Part shown: positions 18,961 to 28,085 of the stretch, piece by piece
How the letters are laid out: each line of letters opens with the position of its first letter
Numbering within the stretch: the first letter of the stretch is position 1
Assembly: GCA_021849505.1 (NCBI GenBank)
Contig: JAJZSW010000012.1
Location: forward strand, 1 to 49,165
Origin: Pseudomonadota bacterium
GTDB taxonomy: Bacteria > Pseudomonadota > Gammaproteobacteria > Burkholderiales > Rhodocyclaceae
DNA: 49,165 bases
Direction: 5' to 3'
Program-made: the position numbers and the translations under genes
Notes under the pieces: model-generated
Seen by the model: the letters and a program-made list of their open reading frames with translations, nothing else
What the model was told of the DNA's origin: nothing
Databases searched by the model: none

Positions 18961-19835
18961 TGGCAGGCAAAGTCGTCGTCTGTGGTGTCGGCCTCATTGG
19001 GGGCTCTTTTGCTTTGGCCCTAAAGTCGGCTTTGGCGGGACGGCATGGCTGCCCGCGCATCGTCGGCATGGGCCGCACCCGCACCCCGCTCGAACAGGCG
19101 CTGCAGCTCGGCGTCATCGACGAGATCGCCACCGACTGGGCGAGCGCACTCGCGGGCGCCGACCTGGTGCTGCTCGGCATGCCTGTCGGCCAGATGCCGG
19201 CGGTGATGCAGGCGCTCGTACCGCATCTCGAACCCCAGACCATCGTCACCGACGGCGGCAGCACCAAGTCTGACGTGGTCGCCGCCGCCCGCGCCGCCTT
19301 TGGCGACCGGATCGGCCAGTTCATTCCCGGCCACCCGATTGCCGGCGCCGAGAAGAGCGGCGTGACGGCCGCGAAGGCCGATCTCTATGCCGGCAAGCGC
19401 GTGGTGCTCACCCCGCTGCCGGAGAACCGCCCGGAGGACCTGCAGGCCTTGCGCACCGTCTGGGAGATCTGCGGCGCGAAAGTATCGGAGCTCGAGCCGG
19501 CGGCACACGACCGCGTCTTCGCGGCGGTGAGCCACCTGCCGCACCTGCTGGCCTTCGCGCTGGTACATGACCTCGCCGAGCGCGACAACGCCGACCAGCT
19601 GTTCGGCTTCGCCGCGAGCGGCTTCCGCGACTTCACGCGCATCGCCAGCAGCCACCCGGAAATGTGGCGCGACATCTGCGTCGCCAACCGCAATGCGCTG
19701 CTCAAGGAGGTCGATGCCTTCATGGTCGAGCTGCTGAAGACGCGCGTCCTGCTTGCCAGCGCCGACAGCGAGGGGCTGGAAGCGATGTTTGCCATCGCCC
19801 GCGCGCGGCGCGACGCCTGGCTGGAAACCCTCTGA
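18960..19835 (+). CDS. tyrA: Prephenate dehydrogenase
   Basis: TyrA oxidises and decarboxylates prephenate to 4-hydroxyphenylpyruvate for tyrosine synthesis. The 291-residue single-domain form starts with an NAD(P)-binding Rossmann motif, VVVCGVGLIGGSFALAL. It continues with DLVLLGMPVGQMPAV, TDGGSTKSDVV, and HPIAGAEKSGV, which carries the substrate-binding histidine, then SHLPHLLAFALV. No ACT domain is fused. A dispersed-repeat copy falls just after the Rossmann helix, encoding KSALAGRHG. The start overlaps the hisC stop by one base, and 27 bases separate it from aroA. Confidence 0.95.
   Translation: MAGKVVVCGVGLIGGSFALALKSALAGRHGCPRIVGMGRTRTPLEQALQLGVIDEIATDWASALAGADLVLLGMPVGQMPAVMQALVPHLEPQTIVTDGGSTKSDVVAAARAAFGDRIGQFIPGHPIAGAEKSGVTAAKADLYAGKRVVLTPLPENRPEDLQALRTVWEICGAKVSELEPAAHDRVFAAVSHLPHLLAFALVHDLAERDNADQLFGFAASGFRDFTRIASSHPEMWRDICVANRNALLKEVDAFMVELLKTRVLLASADSEGLEAMFAIARARRDAWLETL
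19022..19047 (+). repeat. 26-bp dispersed repeat, copy 7 (inside tyrA)
   Basis: Matches the consensus at 23 of 26 positions. Read in frame as KSALAGRHG, nearly the same peptide as the copy in the solute-binding lipoprotein (KSAPAGRHA). Confidence 0.82.
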
Positions 19836-19862
19836 CCCTCTGATCCCTGGCACCGAACCTTC

Positions 19863-21821
19863 ATGGATTTTCTCCAGCTTCCCCCTTTGCAGCGTGCCGC
19901 CGGCACGGTGAAACTGCCTGGCTCGAAGAGCATCTCCAATCGCATGCTGCTGCTCGCCGCGCTGGCCGGGGGCACGACCGAGATCCGCGACCTGCTCGAT
20001 TCCGCCGACACGCGCGTGATGCTGACCGCGCTGGCCTCGCTGGGCATCGGCCTCGAATCGCAAGGCATCAATTGCTGGCGCGTGTGCGGCGCAGGCGGCG
20101 TCTTCCCTGTCAAGCAGGGCGATTTGTTCATGGGCAACGCCGGCACGGCGATCCGGCCGCTGACGGCGGCGCTGGCGCTGTCCGGCGGCAACTACAAGAT
20201 CAGCGGCGTGCCGCGCATGCACGAGCGTCCGATCGGCGATCTCGTGGATGGCTTGCGCCAGATCGGCTGCGACATTCGTTACACGGGTAACGAGGGTTTC
20301 CCGCCGCTGGAGATCCATCCAGCAGAGGTGAAATTATCCGCACCGATCAAGGTGCGCGGCGACGTCTCTTCGCAGTTCCTTACCGCCTTGCTGATGGGCC
20401 TGCCGCTCACCGGAAAAACGGCGGTCATCGAAATGACGACCGAGCTGATCTCCAAGCCCTACATCGAGATCACGCTCAACCTGATGGCGCGCTTCGGCGT
20501 CAAGGTGGAACGCGAGGAATGGCAGCGTTTCACGATCCCCGGCGGTCAGGGCTATCGCAGCCCCGGCGTGGTGTATGTCGAGGGCGATGCCTCGTCAGCC
20601 TCTTATTTCCTTGCGGCCGGCGCGATCGGCGGCGGACCGGTGCGTGTCGAAGGCGTTGGGAAACAAAGCATCCAGGGCGACGTGAAGTTTGCCAATGCAT
20701 TGGAAACCATGGGAGCGTGCATTGCCTGGGGCGACAACTGGATCGAGTCTTCCGCTCCAGCCGATGGAAAACTCAAGGCTTTCGACCTCGACCTTAACCA
20801 CATCCCCGATGCCGCGATGACGCTGGCCGTGGCCGCGCTGTTCGCCGACGGGAAATGCACGCTGCGCAACATCGCCTCGTGGCGCGTCAAGGAAACCGAC
20901 CGCATCGTCGCGATGGCCACCGAGTTGCGCAAGCTGGGCGCGGCGGTGGAAGAGGGCGTAGACTGGATTGCCGTCACGCCGGTCCTGACTTTGCAGGAAA
21001 ACGTCGGCATCGACACCTACGACGACCATCGCGTCGCGATGTGCTTCTCGCTCGCGGCGCTTGCTGGCGTGCCGGTGCGGATCAACGACCCGAAGTGCGT
21101 TTCCAAGACCTTCCCGGATTATTTCGATGCCTTCGCCCGCGTTACCGCACCGGTGATCGCCATCGACGGGCCGTCGGCCTCCGGCAAGGGCACCGTGGCC
21201 CAAAGCGTCGCCGCCGCGCTCGGCTACCACTTCCTCGACAGCGGGGCGCTCTACCGCCTGACCGCGCTCGCGGCAATGAAGGCGAACGTTTCCCTGGACG
21301 ACGAGCAGGCCGTGGCCACCGTGGCTGCCAGCCTGCCTGCCGAATTTGCCGGCGACAGGATTCTGCTTGCCGGAGAAGAAGTTAACGAGGCGATCCGCGC
21401 CGAGGAGGTCGGCAACGGCGCCTCGAAGATCGCCGCCCTGCCTGCGGTGCGCACGGCCCTGCTCGAGCGCCAGCGCGCCTACCGGCGCTTCCCTGGGCTG
21501 GTCGCCGACGGCCGCGACATGGGCTCGGTAGTGTTTCCCGATGCGCCCGTGAAAGTATTTTTGACCGCCTCGGCGGCGGCGCGCGCCGAAAGACGTTATA
21601 AGCAGTTGATCGACAAGGGAATGCCTGATAACATTCGTCCCCTTTTGCGGGACATCGTGAAGGATCTCGAGGAACGGGATGCCCGCGATGCCGCAAGACC
21701 CGTAGCACCCCTGAAGCACTACCCCGATGCCGACCTGGTGGATACCACCGCGTTGACCATCGAGCAAGCCGTGGCAGCCGTGCTGGACAGCGTCCATCGC
21801 AAGTTGCCGTTTTTCAACTAA
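19863..21821 (+). CDS. aroA-cmk: Fused 3-phosphoshikimate 1-carboxyvinyltransferase and cytidylate kinase
   Basis: One 652-residue frame joins two enzymes. Residues 1 to about 430 are EPSP synthase, the sixth shikimate step: [56 protein letters not shown], and [14 protein letters not shown]. Residues from about 431 are CMP kinase: the P-loop [45 protein letters not shown], and [16 protein letters not shown]. There is no linker; [14 protein letters not shown] runs straight into the kinase. The same fusion is annotated in some other betaproteobacteria, so it is probably real and not a sequencing artefact. rpsA follows, as cmk-rpsA do in most Proteobacteria. Confidence 0.95.
   Translation: MDFLQLPPLQRAAGTVKLPGSKSISNRMLLLAALAGGTTEIRDLLDSADTRVMLTALASLGIGLESQGINCWRVCGAGGVFPVKQGDLFMGNAGTAIRPLTAALALSGGNYKISGVPRMHERPIGDLVDGLRQIGCDIRYTGNEGFPPLEIHPAEVKLSAPIKVRGDVSSQFLTALLMGLPLTGKTAVIEMTTELISKPYIEITLNLMARFGVKVEREEWQRFTIPGGQGYRSPGVVYVEGDASSASYFLAAGAIGGGPVRVEGVGKQSIQGDVKFANALETMGACIAWGDNWIESSAPADGKLKAFDLDLNHIPDAAMTLAVAALFADGKCTLRNIASWRVKETDRIVAMATELRKLGAAVEEGVDWIAVTPVLTLQENVGIDTYDDHRVAMCFSLAALAGVPVRINDPKCVSKTFPDYFDAFARVTAPVIAIDGPSASGKGTVAQSVAAALGYHFLDSGALYRLTALAAMKANVSLDDEQAVATVAASLPAEFAGDRILLAGEEVNEAIRAEEVGNGASKIAALPAVRTALLERQRAYRRFPGLVADGRDMGSVVFPDAPVKVFLTASAAARAERRYKQLIDKGMPDNIRPLLRDIVKDLEERDARDAARPVAPLKHYPDADLVDTTALTIEQAVAAVLDSVHRKLPFFN
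20967..20992 (-). repeat. 26-bp dispersed repeat, degenerate copy 8 (inside aroA domain, antisense)
   Basis: Matches the consensus at 20 of 26 positions on the minus strand. The frame reads IAVTPVLTL, in the same register as the gyrA and serC copies. Confidence 0.5.
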
Positions 21822-21861
21822 CCCGTTGTCAAGACGGATAAATCTTGGAACCTTAACCTCT

Positions 21862-23574
21862 ATGTCCGCTACTGCTGCTGCCGTGTCCGCCAATCCCATG
21901 GAATCCTTTGCCGCCCTGTTCGAAGAAAGCCTCTCGCGCCAGGAAATGCGCGCCGGCGAAGTCATCACGGCCGAAGTCGTCCGCGTCGACCAGAACTTCG
22001 TGGTCGTCAACGCGGGCCTGAAATCCGAATCTTTCATCCCGGTCGAAGAGTTCAAGAACGACCGTGGCGAAGTCGAAGCCAACCCGGGCGAGTTCGTCCT
22101 GGTCGCCATCGAGATGCTCGAGGACGGTTACGGCGAAACCCGCCTGAGCCGCGACAAGGCCAAGCGCATCGCCGCCTGGAACGACCTCGACAAGGCCCTG
22201 AACGACAACATCCTCGTCAAGGGCGTGATCACCGGCAAGGTGAAGGGCGGCCTGACGGTCATGACCAACGGCATCCGCGCCTTCCTGCCCGGTTCGCTGG
22301 TCGACACCCGTCCGATCAAGGACACCACCCCGTTCGAGGGCAAGGAATACGAATTCAAGGTCATCAAGCTCGACCGCAAGCGCAACAACGTCGTGTTGTC
22401 GCGCCGTGCCGTGCTCGAGGCCAGCATGGGCGAAGAGCGCCAGAAGCTGCTCGAGAACCTGACCGAAGGCACCATCGTCAAGGGCATCGTCAAGAACATC
22501 ACCGAGTACGGCGCCTTCGTCGACCTCGGCGGCATCGACGGCCTGCTGCACATCACCGACCTGGCCTGGCGCCGCGTGCGTCACCCGAGCGAAGTGCTCA
22601 ACGTCGGCGACGAAGTCACCGCCAAGGTGCTCAAGTTCGACCAGGAGAAGAACCGCGTCAGCCTCGGCATGAAGCAGCTCGGCGAAGATCCGTGGGTGGG
22701 CATCGCCCGCCGCTACCCGTCCGGCACGCGCCTGTTCGGCAAGGTCACCAACCTGACCGACTACGGCGCCTTCGTCGAGATCGAGCAGGGCATCGAAGGC
22801 CTGGTGCACGTCTCCGAGATGGACTGGACCAACAAGAACATCCACCCGTCCAAGGTCGTCCAGCTTGGCGACGAAGTCGAAGTGATGATCCTCGAGATCG
22901 ACGAGGACCGCCGCCGCATCTCCCTCGGCATGAAGCAGTGCCAGGCGAATCCGTGGGAAGATTTTTCGATGAACCACAAGAAGGGCGACAAGGTGAAGGG
23001 CGCCATCAAGTCGATCACCGACTTCGGCATCTTCATCGGCCTGCCCGGCGGCATCGACGGCCTGGTACACCTGTCCGACCTGTCCTGGTCGCTGAGTGGC
23101 GAAGAAGCCAAGCAGAACTACAAGAAGGGCGACGAAGTCGAGGCCATGGTGCTGTCGATCGACGTCGAGAAGGAGCGCATTTCCCTCGGCATCAAGCAGA
23201 TGGACGGCGACCCCTTCACCAGCTTCATCGCCACCCATGACAAGAACAGCCTGGTCAATGGCACGGTCAAGAGCGTCGATGCCCGGGGCGCGGTGATCGA
23301 TCTCGGCGGCGACGTCGAGGGTTATCTGCGCGTTTCCGAGTTCGCGCGCGAGCGCATCGAGGATCTGAGCCAGCACCTCAAGGTCGGCCAGAGCGTCGAG
23401 GCCCTGATCATCAACGTCGATCGCAAGTCGCGCTCGATCAATCTCTCGATCAAGGCCAAGGACCATGCCGAGCAGGCCGAGGCGATGCAGAAGCTGTCGG
23501 CCGATTCCGCCGCGGCCGCGACCGGCACCACCAACCTAGGCGCGCTGCTGAAGGCGAAGCTGAACCAGCAATAA
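21862..23574 (+). CDS. rpsA: 30S ribosomal protein S1
   Basis: S1 (570 aa) brings structured or weakly initiating mRNAs to the ribosome. It carries six S1 RNA-binding domains; clear repeats include [59 protein letters not shown] and [20 protein letters not shown], each followed by a basic 'RISLG'-type strand. The start at MSATAAAV fits betaproteobacterial S1 proteins; the 12 residues upstream in frame do not. There is no obvious Shine-Dalgarno before this ATG, matching the autoregulated, SD-poor leader known for rpsA in other bacteria. ihfB follows 24 bases after the stop. Confidence 0.97.
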   Translation: MSATAAAVSANPMESFAALFEESLSRQEMRAGEVITAEVVRVDQNFVVVNAGLKSESFIPVEEFKNDRGEVEANPGEFVLVAIEMLEDGYGETRLSRDKAKRIAAWNDLDKALNDNILVKGVITGKVKGGLTVMTNGIRAFLPGSLVDTRPIKDTTPFEGKEYEFKVIKLDRKRNNVVLSRRAVLEASMGEERQKLLENLTEGTIVKGIVKNITEYGAFVDLGGIDGLLHITDLAWRRVRHPSEVLNVGDEVTAKVLKFDQEKNRVSLGMKQLGEDPWVGIARRYPSGTRLFGKVTNLTDYGAFVEIEQGIEGLVHVSEMDWTNKNIHPSKVVQLGDEVEVMILEIDEDRRRISLGMKQCQANPWEDFSMNHKKGDKVKGAIKSITDFGIFIGLPGGIDGLVHLSDLSWSLSGEEAKQNYKKGDEVEAMVLSIDVEKERISLGIKQMDGDPFTSFIATHDKNSLVNGTVKSVDARGAVIDLGGDVEGYLRVSEFARERIEDLSQHLKVGQSVEALIINVDRKSRSINLSIKAKDHAEQAEAMQKLSADSAAAATGTTNLGALLKAKLNQQ

Positions 23575-23598
23575 GCCATTGCGGAAAGTCATTCTGTC

Positions 23599-23886
23599 AT
23601 GACCAAGTCCGAGTTGATCGCTCGTCTGGCGCAGCGCTTTCCGCAGTTGGTTGCGAAGGATGCCGATCTGGCCGTGAAGATGATTCTCGATGCGATGTCC
23701 GAAACCCTGGCCAAGGGGGACCGCATCGAGATTCGCGGCTTCGGCAGCTTTTCGCTCAACTACCGTCCTCCGCGCGTCGGCCGCAATCCGAAATCCGGCG
23801 TGAAGGTGGAAGTGCCTGCCAAGCATGTACCGCATTTCAAGGCCGGCAAGGAGTTGCGCGAACGCGTCGATCTGGCCGGGAAGTAG
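23599..23886 (+). CDS. ihfB: Integration host factor subunit beta
   Basis: IHF-beta pairs with IHF-alpha to bend DNA sharply at specific sites in recombination, replication and sigma54 transcription. The 95-residue HU/IHF fold shows [16 protein letters not shown] at the N terminus and the DNA-binding arm [20 protein letters not shown], then [20 protein letters not shown]. The rpsA-ihfB order is typical of Proteobacteria. The start is 24 bases after rpsA with GGAAAG upstream. Confidence 0.97.
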   Translation: MTKSELIARLAQRFPQLVAKDADLAVKMILDAMSETLAKGDRIEIRGFGSFSLNYRPPRVGRNPKSGVKVEVPAKHVPHFKAGKELRERVDLAGK

Positions 23887-23898
23887 CCGGCGGCCACG

Positions 23899-24186
23899 AT
23901 GAATGCGCTGCTCTGGTTTCTGCGCGGCATTCTCTTCGTCATCCTGCTCGGGCTGGCGATCAAGAATGGCGGCGACATCGAATTGCGTTTCTTTTTCGAT
24001 GCCGCCTGGCAGGCACCCTTGTCGCTGGTCCTGCTGGCCACGCTGACCATCGGCGTCATTCTCGGCTTGCTGGCCCTCCTGCCGCAGGTGATCCGCCTGC
24101 GGCGCAGCGTCGGCCAGTTGCGCCGGCAAATGCCTGACCAGACGACGGACAGGCCCGCCCACCTGCCCGTGCCACCGGAGCTCTGA
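23899..24186 (+). CDS. lapA: LPS assembly protein LapA (DUF1049)
   Basis: A 95-residue inner membrane protein with two transmembrane helices (LLWFLRGILFVILLGLAIK and LSLVLLATLTIGVILGLLALL) separated by a short loop with GGDIELRFFF. A basic, Pro-rich cytosolic tail follows. LapA works with LapB in controlling lipopolysaccharide synthesis through LpxC turnover in enteric bacteria. The gene sits 12 bases after ihfB and 5 bases before lapB. Confidence 0.9.
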   Translation: MNALLWFLRGILFVILLGLAIKNGGDIELRFFFDAAWQAPLSLVLLATLTIGVILGLLALLPQVIRLRRSVGQLRRQMPDQTTDRPAHLPVPPEL

Positions 24187-24191
24187 ACTCC

Positions 24192-25379
24192 GTGGAGATC
24201 GAACTCTGGTGGCTGTTGGTCCTGCCGCTGTTCTTCGGCTTCGGCTGGCTGGCGGCGCGCATCGACATCAAGCATGTCGTCAGCGAATCGCGCGCTTTGC
24301 CGCGCTCCTATTTCACCGGGCTGAACTTCCTGCTCAACGAGCAGCCCGACAAGGCGATCGAGGCCTTCCTCGAAGCCGCCAAGATCGATCCCGAAACCGT
24401 CGAGTTGCATTTCGCGCTCGGCAACCTGTTCCGGCGGCGCGGCGAAACGGATCGCGCGATACGGGTACACAAGCACCTGATCGACCGCGATGCCTCGCAG
24501 TCGCAACTGACCGAGGACCAGCGCCTGCATGCGCTCGCCGAACTCGGCCAGGACTACCTGAAGGCCGGCCTGCTCGACCGCGCGGAAGATATCTTCCTCA
24601 AGCTGCGCGGCACCCGGCGCGACGAGGAGGCCCTCCGCAACCTGCTCGAGATCTACCAGCAGGAAAAGGACTGGGACAAGGCCATCGCCATCGCCGCGGA
24701 GATGCCTAGCCATGCCGAGCATCTCTGGCAGAAGCAGATCGCCGAGTTCCATTGCGAGCTGGCCGCTTCCGATTTGCTCAACGGCCGGCTCGAAGCCGCG
24801 CGCCGGCGGCTTGAAGCCGCGCTGGCAGCCAACCGCCGCTGCGTGCGCGCGACGCTGATGCTCGGCGAACTCGAAACGAAAGTCGGCGCCAGCCAGAAGG
24901 CAGTCGAGATCTGGCAGACCGTCGAGCAGCAGAATCCGCTCTTCCTGTCGCTCGCCGCCGACAAGATGATGGCGACCTACCGTGAACTCGGCCGCGAACA
25001 GGCGGGGCTCGACCTGCTGCGCAGCTATCTCGAACGCCACACTTCCCTCGACCTGCTCGACGTGGTCTTCCAGGCCGAACTCAAGGCGCGCGGACCCGAG
25101 GCCGCCTACGCGCTGGTGCGCGACGAGCTGCGCCGCAATCCGACGCTGCTCGGCCTCGACAAGCTACTCGAGGCCCAGATCCTGCTCGCGCCGGCCGAGA
25201 AGCGCGCCGATCTCGAACTGATCAAGAACCTCATCCACAATCACACGCGGCGCGTGGCGCGCTATCGCTGCGAAGACTGCGGCTTCAAGGCGCGCCAGTT
25301 CCACTGGCGCTGCCCGGCCTGCGGCGGCTGGGAAACTTTCCCCCCCCGGCGCACCGAGGAATTCGATATCACTCCATGA
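24192..25379 (+). CDS. lapB: LPS assembly protein LapB (TPR and rubredoxin-like domains)
   Basis: LapB (YciM) is a membrane-anchored adaptor that couples LpxC degradation by FtsH to LPS export. In 395 residues I see an N-terminal membrane helix (ELWWLLVLPLFFGFGWLAAR) followed by the family motif ALPRSYFTGLNFLLNEQPDKAI. A run of tetratricopeptide repeats comes next, and then a C-terminal rubredoxin-like metal site with YRCEDCGF and RCPACGGW. It starts with GTG at 24192, five bases after lapA. Its TGA overlaps the next ATG by 4 bases, linking it to the heptose kinase. A weak dispersed-repeat copy encodes TKVGASQKAV. Confidence 0.95.
   Translation: MEIELWWLLVLPLFFGFGWLAARIDIKHVVSESRALPRSYFTGLNFLLNEQPDKAIEAFLEAAKIDPETVELHFALGNLFRRRGETDRAIRVHKHLIDRDASQSQLTEDQRLHALAELGQDYLKAGLLDRAEDIFLKLRGTRRDEEALRNLLEIYQQEKDWDKAIAIAAEMPSHAEHLWQKQIAEFHCELAASDLLNGRLEAARRRLEAALAANRRCVRATLMLGELETKVGASQKAVEIWQTVEQQNPLFLSLAADKMMATYRELGREQAGLDLLRSYLERHTSLDLLDVVFQAELKARGPEAAYALVRDELRRNPTLLGLDKLLEAQILLAPAEKRADLELIKNLIHNHTRRVARYRCEDCGFKARQFHWRCPACGGWETFPPRRTEEFDITP
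24879..24904 (+). repeat. 26-bp dispersed repeat, copy 9 (inside lapB)
   Basis: Matches the consensus at 21 of 26 positions, with the first 12 bases identical. Read in frame as KVGASQKAV, the same register as the archease copy (KVGAGETAR). Confidence 0.6.
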
Positions 25380-26305
25380 AAATGAGATTGCCCGATACCC
25401 GCAAGGCGCGCGTCCTCGTCGTCGGCGACATCATGCTCGACCGCTACTGGTTCGGCGATGTCAGCCGCATTTCGCCCGAGGCGCCGGTTCCCGTCGTCAA
25501 GGTGGAGAAGAGCGAGGAGCGTCCCGGCGGCGCGGCCAACGTCGCCCGCAACATCGCCGCGCTCGGCGCGCAGGCGGCGCTGCTGTCGGTGGTTGGCGCC
25601 GACGAAGCCGGCGCGTCGCTGGCGCGGTTGCTGGCAGATTCGGCCATCGACGCCAGCCTGCACGAAGACCCGCAACTGAATACGACCGTCAAGCTGCGGG
25701 TGATCGGCCGCCAGCAGCAGTTGCTGCGCATCGACTTCGAGAACTGGCCGACGCACGAGGTGCTGCAGGCCAAGCTTGCCGAATTCGAGCAGCGCATCGC
25801 CAGTTGCGCCGCCGTGATCCTCTCCGACTACGGCAAGGGCGGACTGACGCACATCGCGGCAATGATCCGCATCGCCCGCGCGCATGGCAAGCCCGTGCTG
25901 GTCGATCCGAAGGGCGACGACTACGCCCGCTATGCCGGTGCCAGCATCATCACGCCGAACCGCGCCGAATTGCGCGAAGTGGTCGGGCGCTGGAACAGCG
26001 AGGATGATCTCGCGGCACGGGTCGGCAAGCTGCGCACGGACCTGGGACTCGATGCCCTGCTGCTGACGCGCTCGGAGGAGGGCATGACCCTTTTTGCAGC
26101 CGACGGCATCACGCACGAGCCGGCCCTGGCACGCGAGGTCTATGATGTCAGCGGCGCGGGCGACACCGTGATCGCGACGCTGGCGGTGATGCTGGCGAGC
26201 GGCGCGAACTTGGCAGATGCGATGCGCTGGGCCAATCGTGCCGCCGGCATCGTGGTCGGCAAGCTCGGCACCGCCACCTGTTCCATCGAAGAATTGAAAG
26301 GCTGA
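25376..26305 (+). CDS. rfaE1: D-glycero-beta-D-manno-heptose-7-phosphate kinase (HldE kinase half only)
   Basis: A PfkB-family sugar kinase (309 aa) that phosphorylates heptose 7-phosphate at C1 in the ADP-heptose pathway for the LPS inner core. Motifs: [53 protein letters not shown], and [16 protein letters not shown] with the catalytic Asp and anion hole. It lacks the nucleotidyltransferase half of enteric HldE; a separate adenylyltransferase (hldC/rfaE2) must lie elsewhere. It overlaps lapB by 4 bases, though an ATG two codons later is also possible. hldD follows 2 bases on. Confidence 0.94.
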   Translation: MKMRLPDTRKARVLVVGDIMLDRYWFGDVSRISPEAPVPVVKVEKSEERPGGAANVARNIAALGAQAALLSVVGADEAGASLARLLADSAIDASLHEDPQLNTTVKLRVIGRQQQLLRIDFENWPTHEVLQAKLAEFEQRIASCAAVILSDYGKGGLTHIAAMIRIARAHGKPVLVDPKGDDYARYAGASIITPNRAELREVVGRWNSEDDLAARVGKLRTDLGLDALLLTRSEEGMTLFAADGITHEPALAREVYDVSGAGDTVIATLAVMLASGANLADAMRWANRAAGIVVGKLGTATCSIEELKG

Positions 26306-26307
26306 AC

Positions 26308-27309
26308 ATGTACTACATCGTCACCGGCGCCTGCGGGTTCATCGGCGCCAACCTCGTCAAGGCGCTCAACGAGCGCGGCATCGACAACGTCATAGCCGTC
26401 GACAACCTTGCCAAGGCCGACAAGTTCAAGAACCTCGTCGACTGCGAGATCGCCGACTATCTCGACAAGCACGAGTTCCTGGAGCTGGTGCAGGCCGGCG
26501 ATTTCGACGGCGCGGTCGAGGCGATCTTCCACGAGGGCGCCTGCTCGGACACGATGGAAACCGACGGCCGCTACATGATGGAGAACAACTACCGCTACAC
26601 CAGCACGCTGCTCGATTTCTGCCTCGACCACGAAGTGCCCTATCTCTATGCCTCGAGCGCCGCGGTGTATGGCGGCGGCCGGGTGTTCAGCGAGGCGCGC
26701 GCGCACGAAGGCCCGCTCAACGTTTACGGCTACTCGAAATTCCTCTTCGACCAGGTCGTGCGACGGCGCGTGCTGGCCGATGGCGGCTTCGGCTCGCAAG
26801 TCGTCGGCTTCCGCTACTTCAACGTCTATGGCCCGCGCGAGCAGCACAAGGGCCGCATGGCCTCGGTGGCCTTCCACCACTTCAACCAGTACCGCGAGCA
26901 CGGCAAGGTCAAGCTCTTCGAGGGCTGCGACGGCTACGGCAACGGCGAGCAGAGCCGCGATTTCGTCTATATCGACGACGTCGTCAAGGTCAACATGTAC
27001 TTCCTCGACCACCCGGAAAAGTCGGGCATCTTCAACCTCGGCACCGGCCGCGCCCAGCCCTTCAACGACATCGCGCACTCCACGGTGAATGCCTGCCGCG
27101 CGCTCGAAGGCAAGCCGGCGCTGACCTTGCAGGAGATGGTCGCGCAGGGCATCGTCGAATACGTCGACTTTCCCGCGGCGCTGAAGGGAAAGTACCAGAG
27201 CTTCACGCAGGCGGACATTTCCGCGCTGCGCGCCGCCGGCTACACCGACGAATTCGATACCGTCGCCGCAGGCGTCACGAAGTACGTGCAGAGGCTCGCC
27301 GGCGCGTGA
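26308..27309 (+). CDS. hldD: ADP-L-glycero-D-manno-heptose 6-epimerase
   Basis: The final enzyme of ADP-heptose synthesis, a short-chain dehydrogenase-type epimerase using NADP (333 aa). Seen: the Rossmann loop [45 protein letters not shown], the catalytic Tyr-x3-Lys in [31 protein letters not shown], and [14 protein letters not shown]. Placed directly after the heptose kinase, with the stop overlapping the next gene's GTG start. Confidence 0.97.
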   Translation: MYYIVTGACGFIGANLVKALNERGIDNVIAVDNLAKADKFKNLVDCEIADYLDKHEFLELVQAGDFDGAVEAIFHEGACSDTMETDGRYMMENNYRYTSTLLDFCLDHEVPYLYASSAAVYGGGRVFSEARAHEGPLNVYGYSKFLFDQVVRRRVLADGGFGSQVVGFRYFNVYGPREQHKGRMASVAFHHFNQYREHGKVKLFEGCDGYGNGEQSRDFVYIDDVVKVNMYFLDHPEKSGIFNLGTGRAQPFNDIAHSTVNACRALEGKPALTLQEMVAQGIVEYVDFPAALKGKYQSFTQADISALRAAGYTDEFDTVAAGVTKYVQRLAGA

Positions 27310-28085
27310 TTCCCGTCCTCAGCTTCGACATCGAGACGATCCCCGACGTCGCCGGGCTGCGTGCGCTGCACGGCCTGCCGGTGACACTCGCCGATGCCGA
27401 AGTCGCCGAATTCGCCTTCCAGAAGCAGCGCGCGAAGAACGGTTCCGACTTCCTGCCGCTGCACCTGCAGCGCGTCATCGTCATCTCCTGCGCGATGCGC
27501 AGCGACGAGGGTTTCAGGGTCTGGTCGCTCGCCGAACCGAAGTCAGGGGAAGGTGAAATCATCCAGCGCTTCTTCGACGGCATCGCCAAATACACGCCGC
27601 AGATGGTCTCGTGGAACGGCGGCGGCTTCGACCTGCCGGTGCTGCACTATCGCGGCCTGATCCATGGCGTGGCCGCACCGCGCTACTGGGATCTCGGCGA
27701 GGACGACCGCGACTTCAAGTGGAACAACTACATCAGCCGCTACCACACGCGCCATCTCGACCTGATGGACCTGCTGGCGATGTACCAGCCGCGCGCCAAC
27801 GCGCCGCTCGACGAACTCGCGAAGCTGATGGGCCTGCCCGGCAAGCTGGGCATGGACGGCAGCGCGGTCTGGGGTGCCTGGCTGGCCGGCCAGATCGACG
27901 CGATCCGCGACTATTGCGAGACCGATGTCGTCAATACCTGGCTCGTTTATCTGCGTTTTCAGCAGATGCGTGGCCAGCTCTCGGCCAGGGCGCACGCGGA
28001 AGAAGTCGCATTCGTACGCAAGGAACTGGCGAAGAGCGACGCGCCGCACTGGCGCGAATTCCTGTCCGCCTGGCCTGAAGCCTAG
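27306..28085 (+). CDS. Predicted 3'-5' exonuclease related to the PolB exonuclease domain
   Basis: A 259-residue DEDD-type exonuclease (PF10108-like). The acidic residues appear in [10 protein letters not shown] (motif Exo I, Asp and Glu), [13 protein letters not shown] (Exo II region), DLMDLL, and [17 protein letters not shown] (Exo III). No polymerase domain is attached. The GTG start overlaps the hldD TGA by 4 bases, and the stop overlaps the tail of convergent malQ. Homologues in other Proteobacteria are annotated as 3'-5' exonucleases without a firm biological role. Confidence 0.85.
   Translation: MIPVLSFDIETIPDVAGLRALHGLPVTLADAEVAEFAFQKQRAKNGSDFLPLHLQRVIVISCAMRSDEGFRVWSLAEPKSGEGEIIQRFFDGIAKYTPQMVSWNGGGFDLPVLHYRGLIHGVAAPRYWDLGEDDRDFKWNNYISRYHTRHLDLMDLLAMYQPRANAPLDELAKLMGLPGKLGMDGSAVWGAWLAGQIDAIRDYCETDVVNTWLVYLRFQQMRGQLSARAHAEEVAFVRKELAKSDAPHWREFLSAWPEA

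Noticed and set aside
21822-21845. GTTGTCAAGACGG after the aroA-cmk stop, similar to the second half of the repeat
   Set aside because: The first half does not match; it may be a very decayed copy but is too weak to count.
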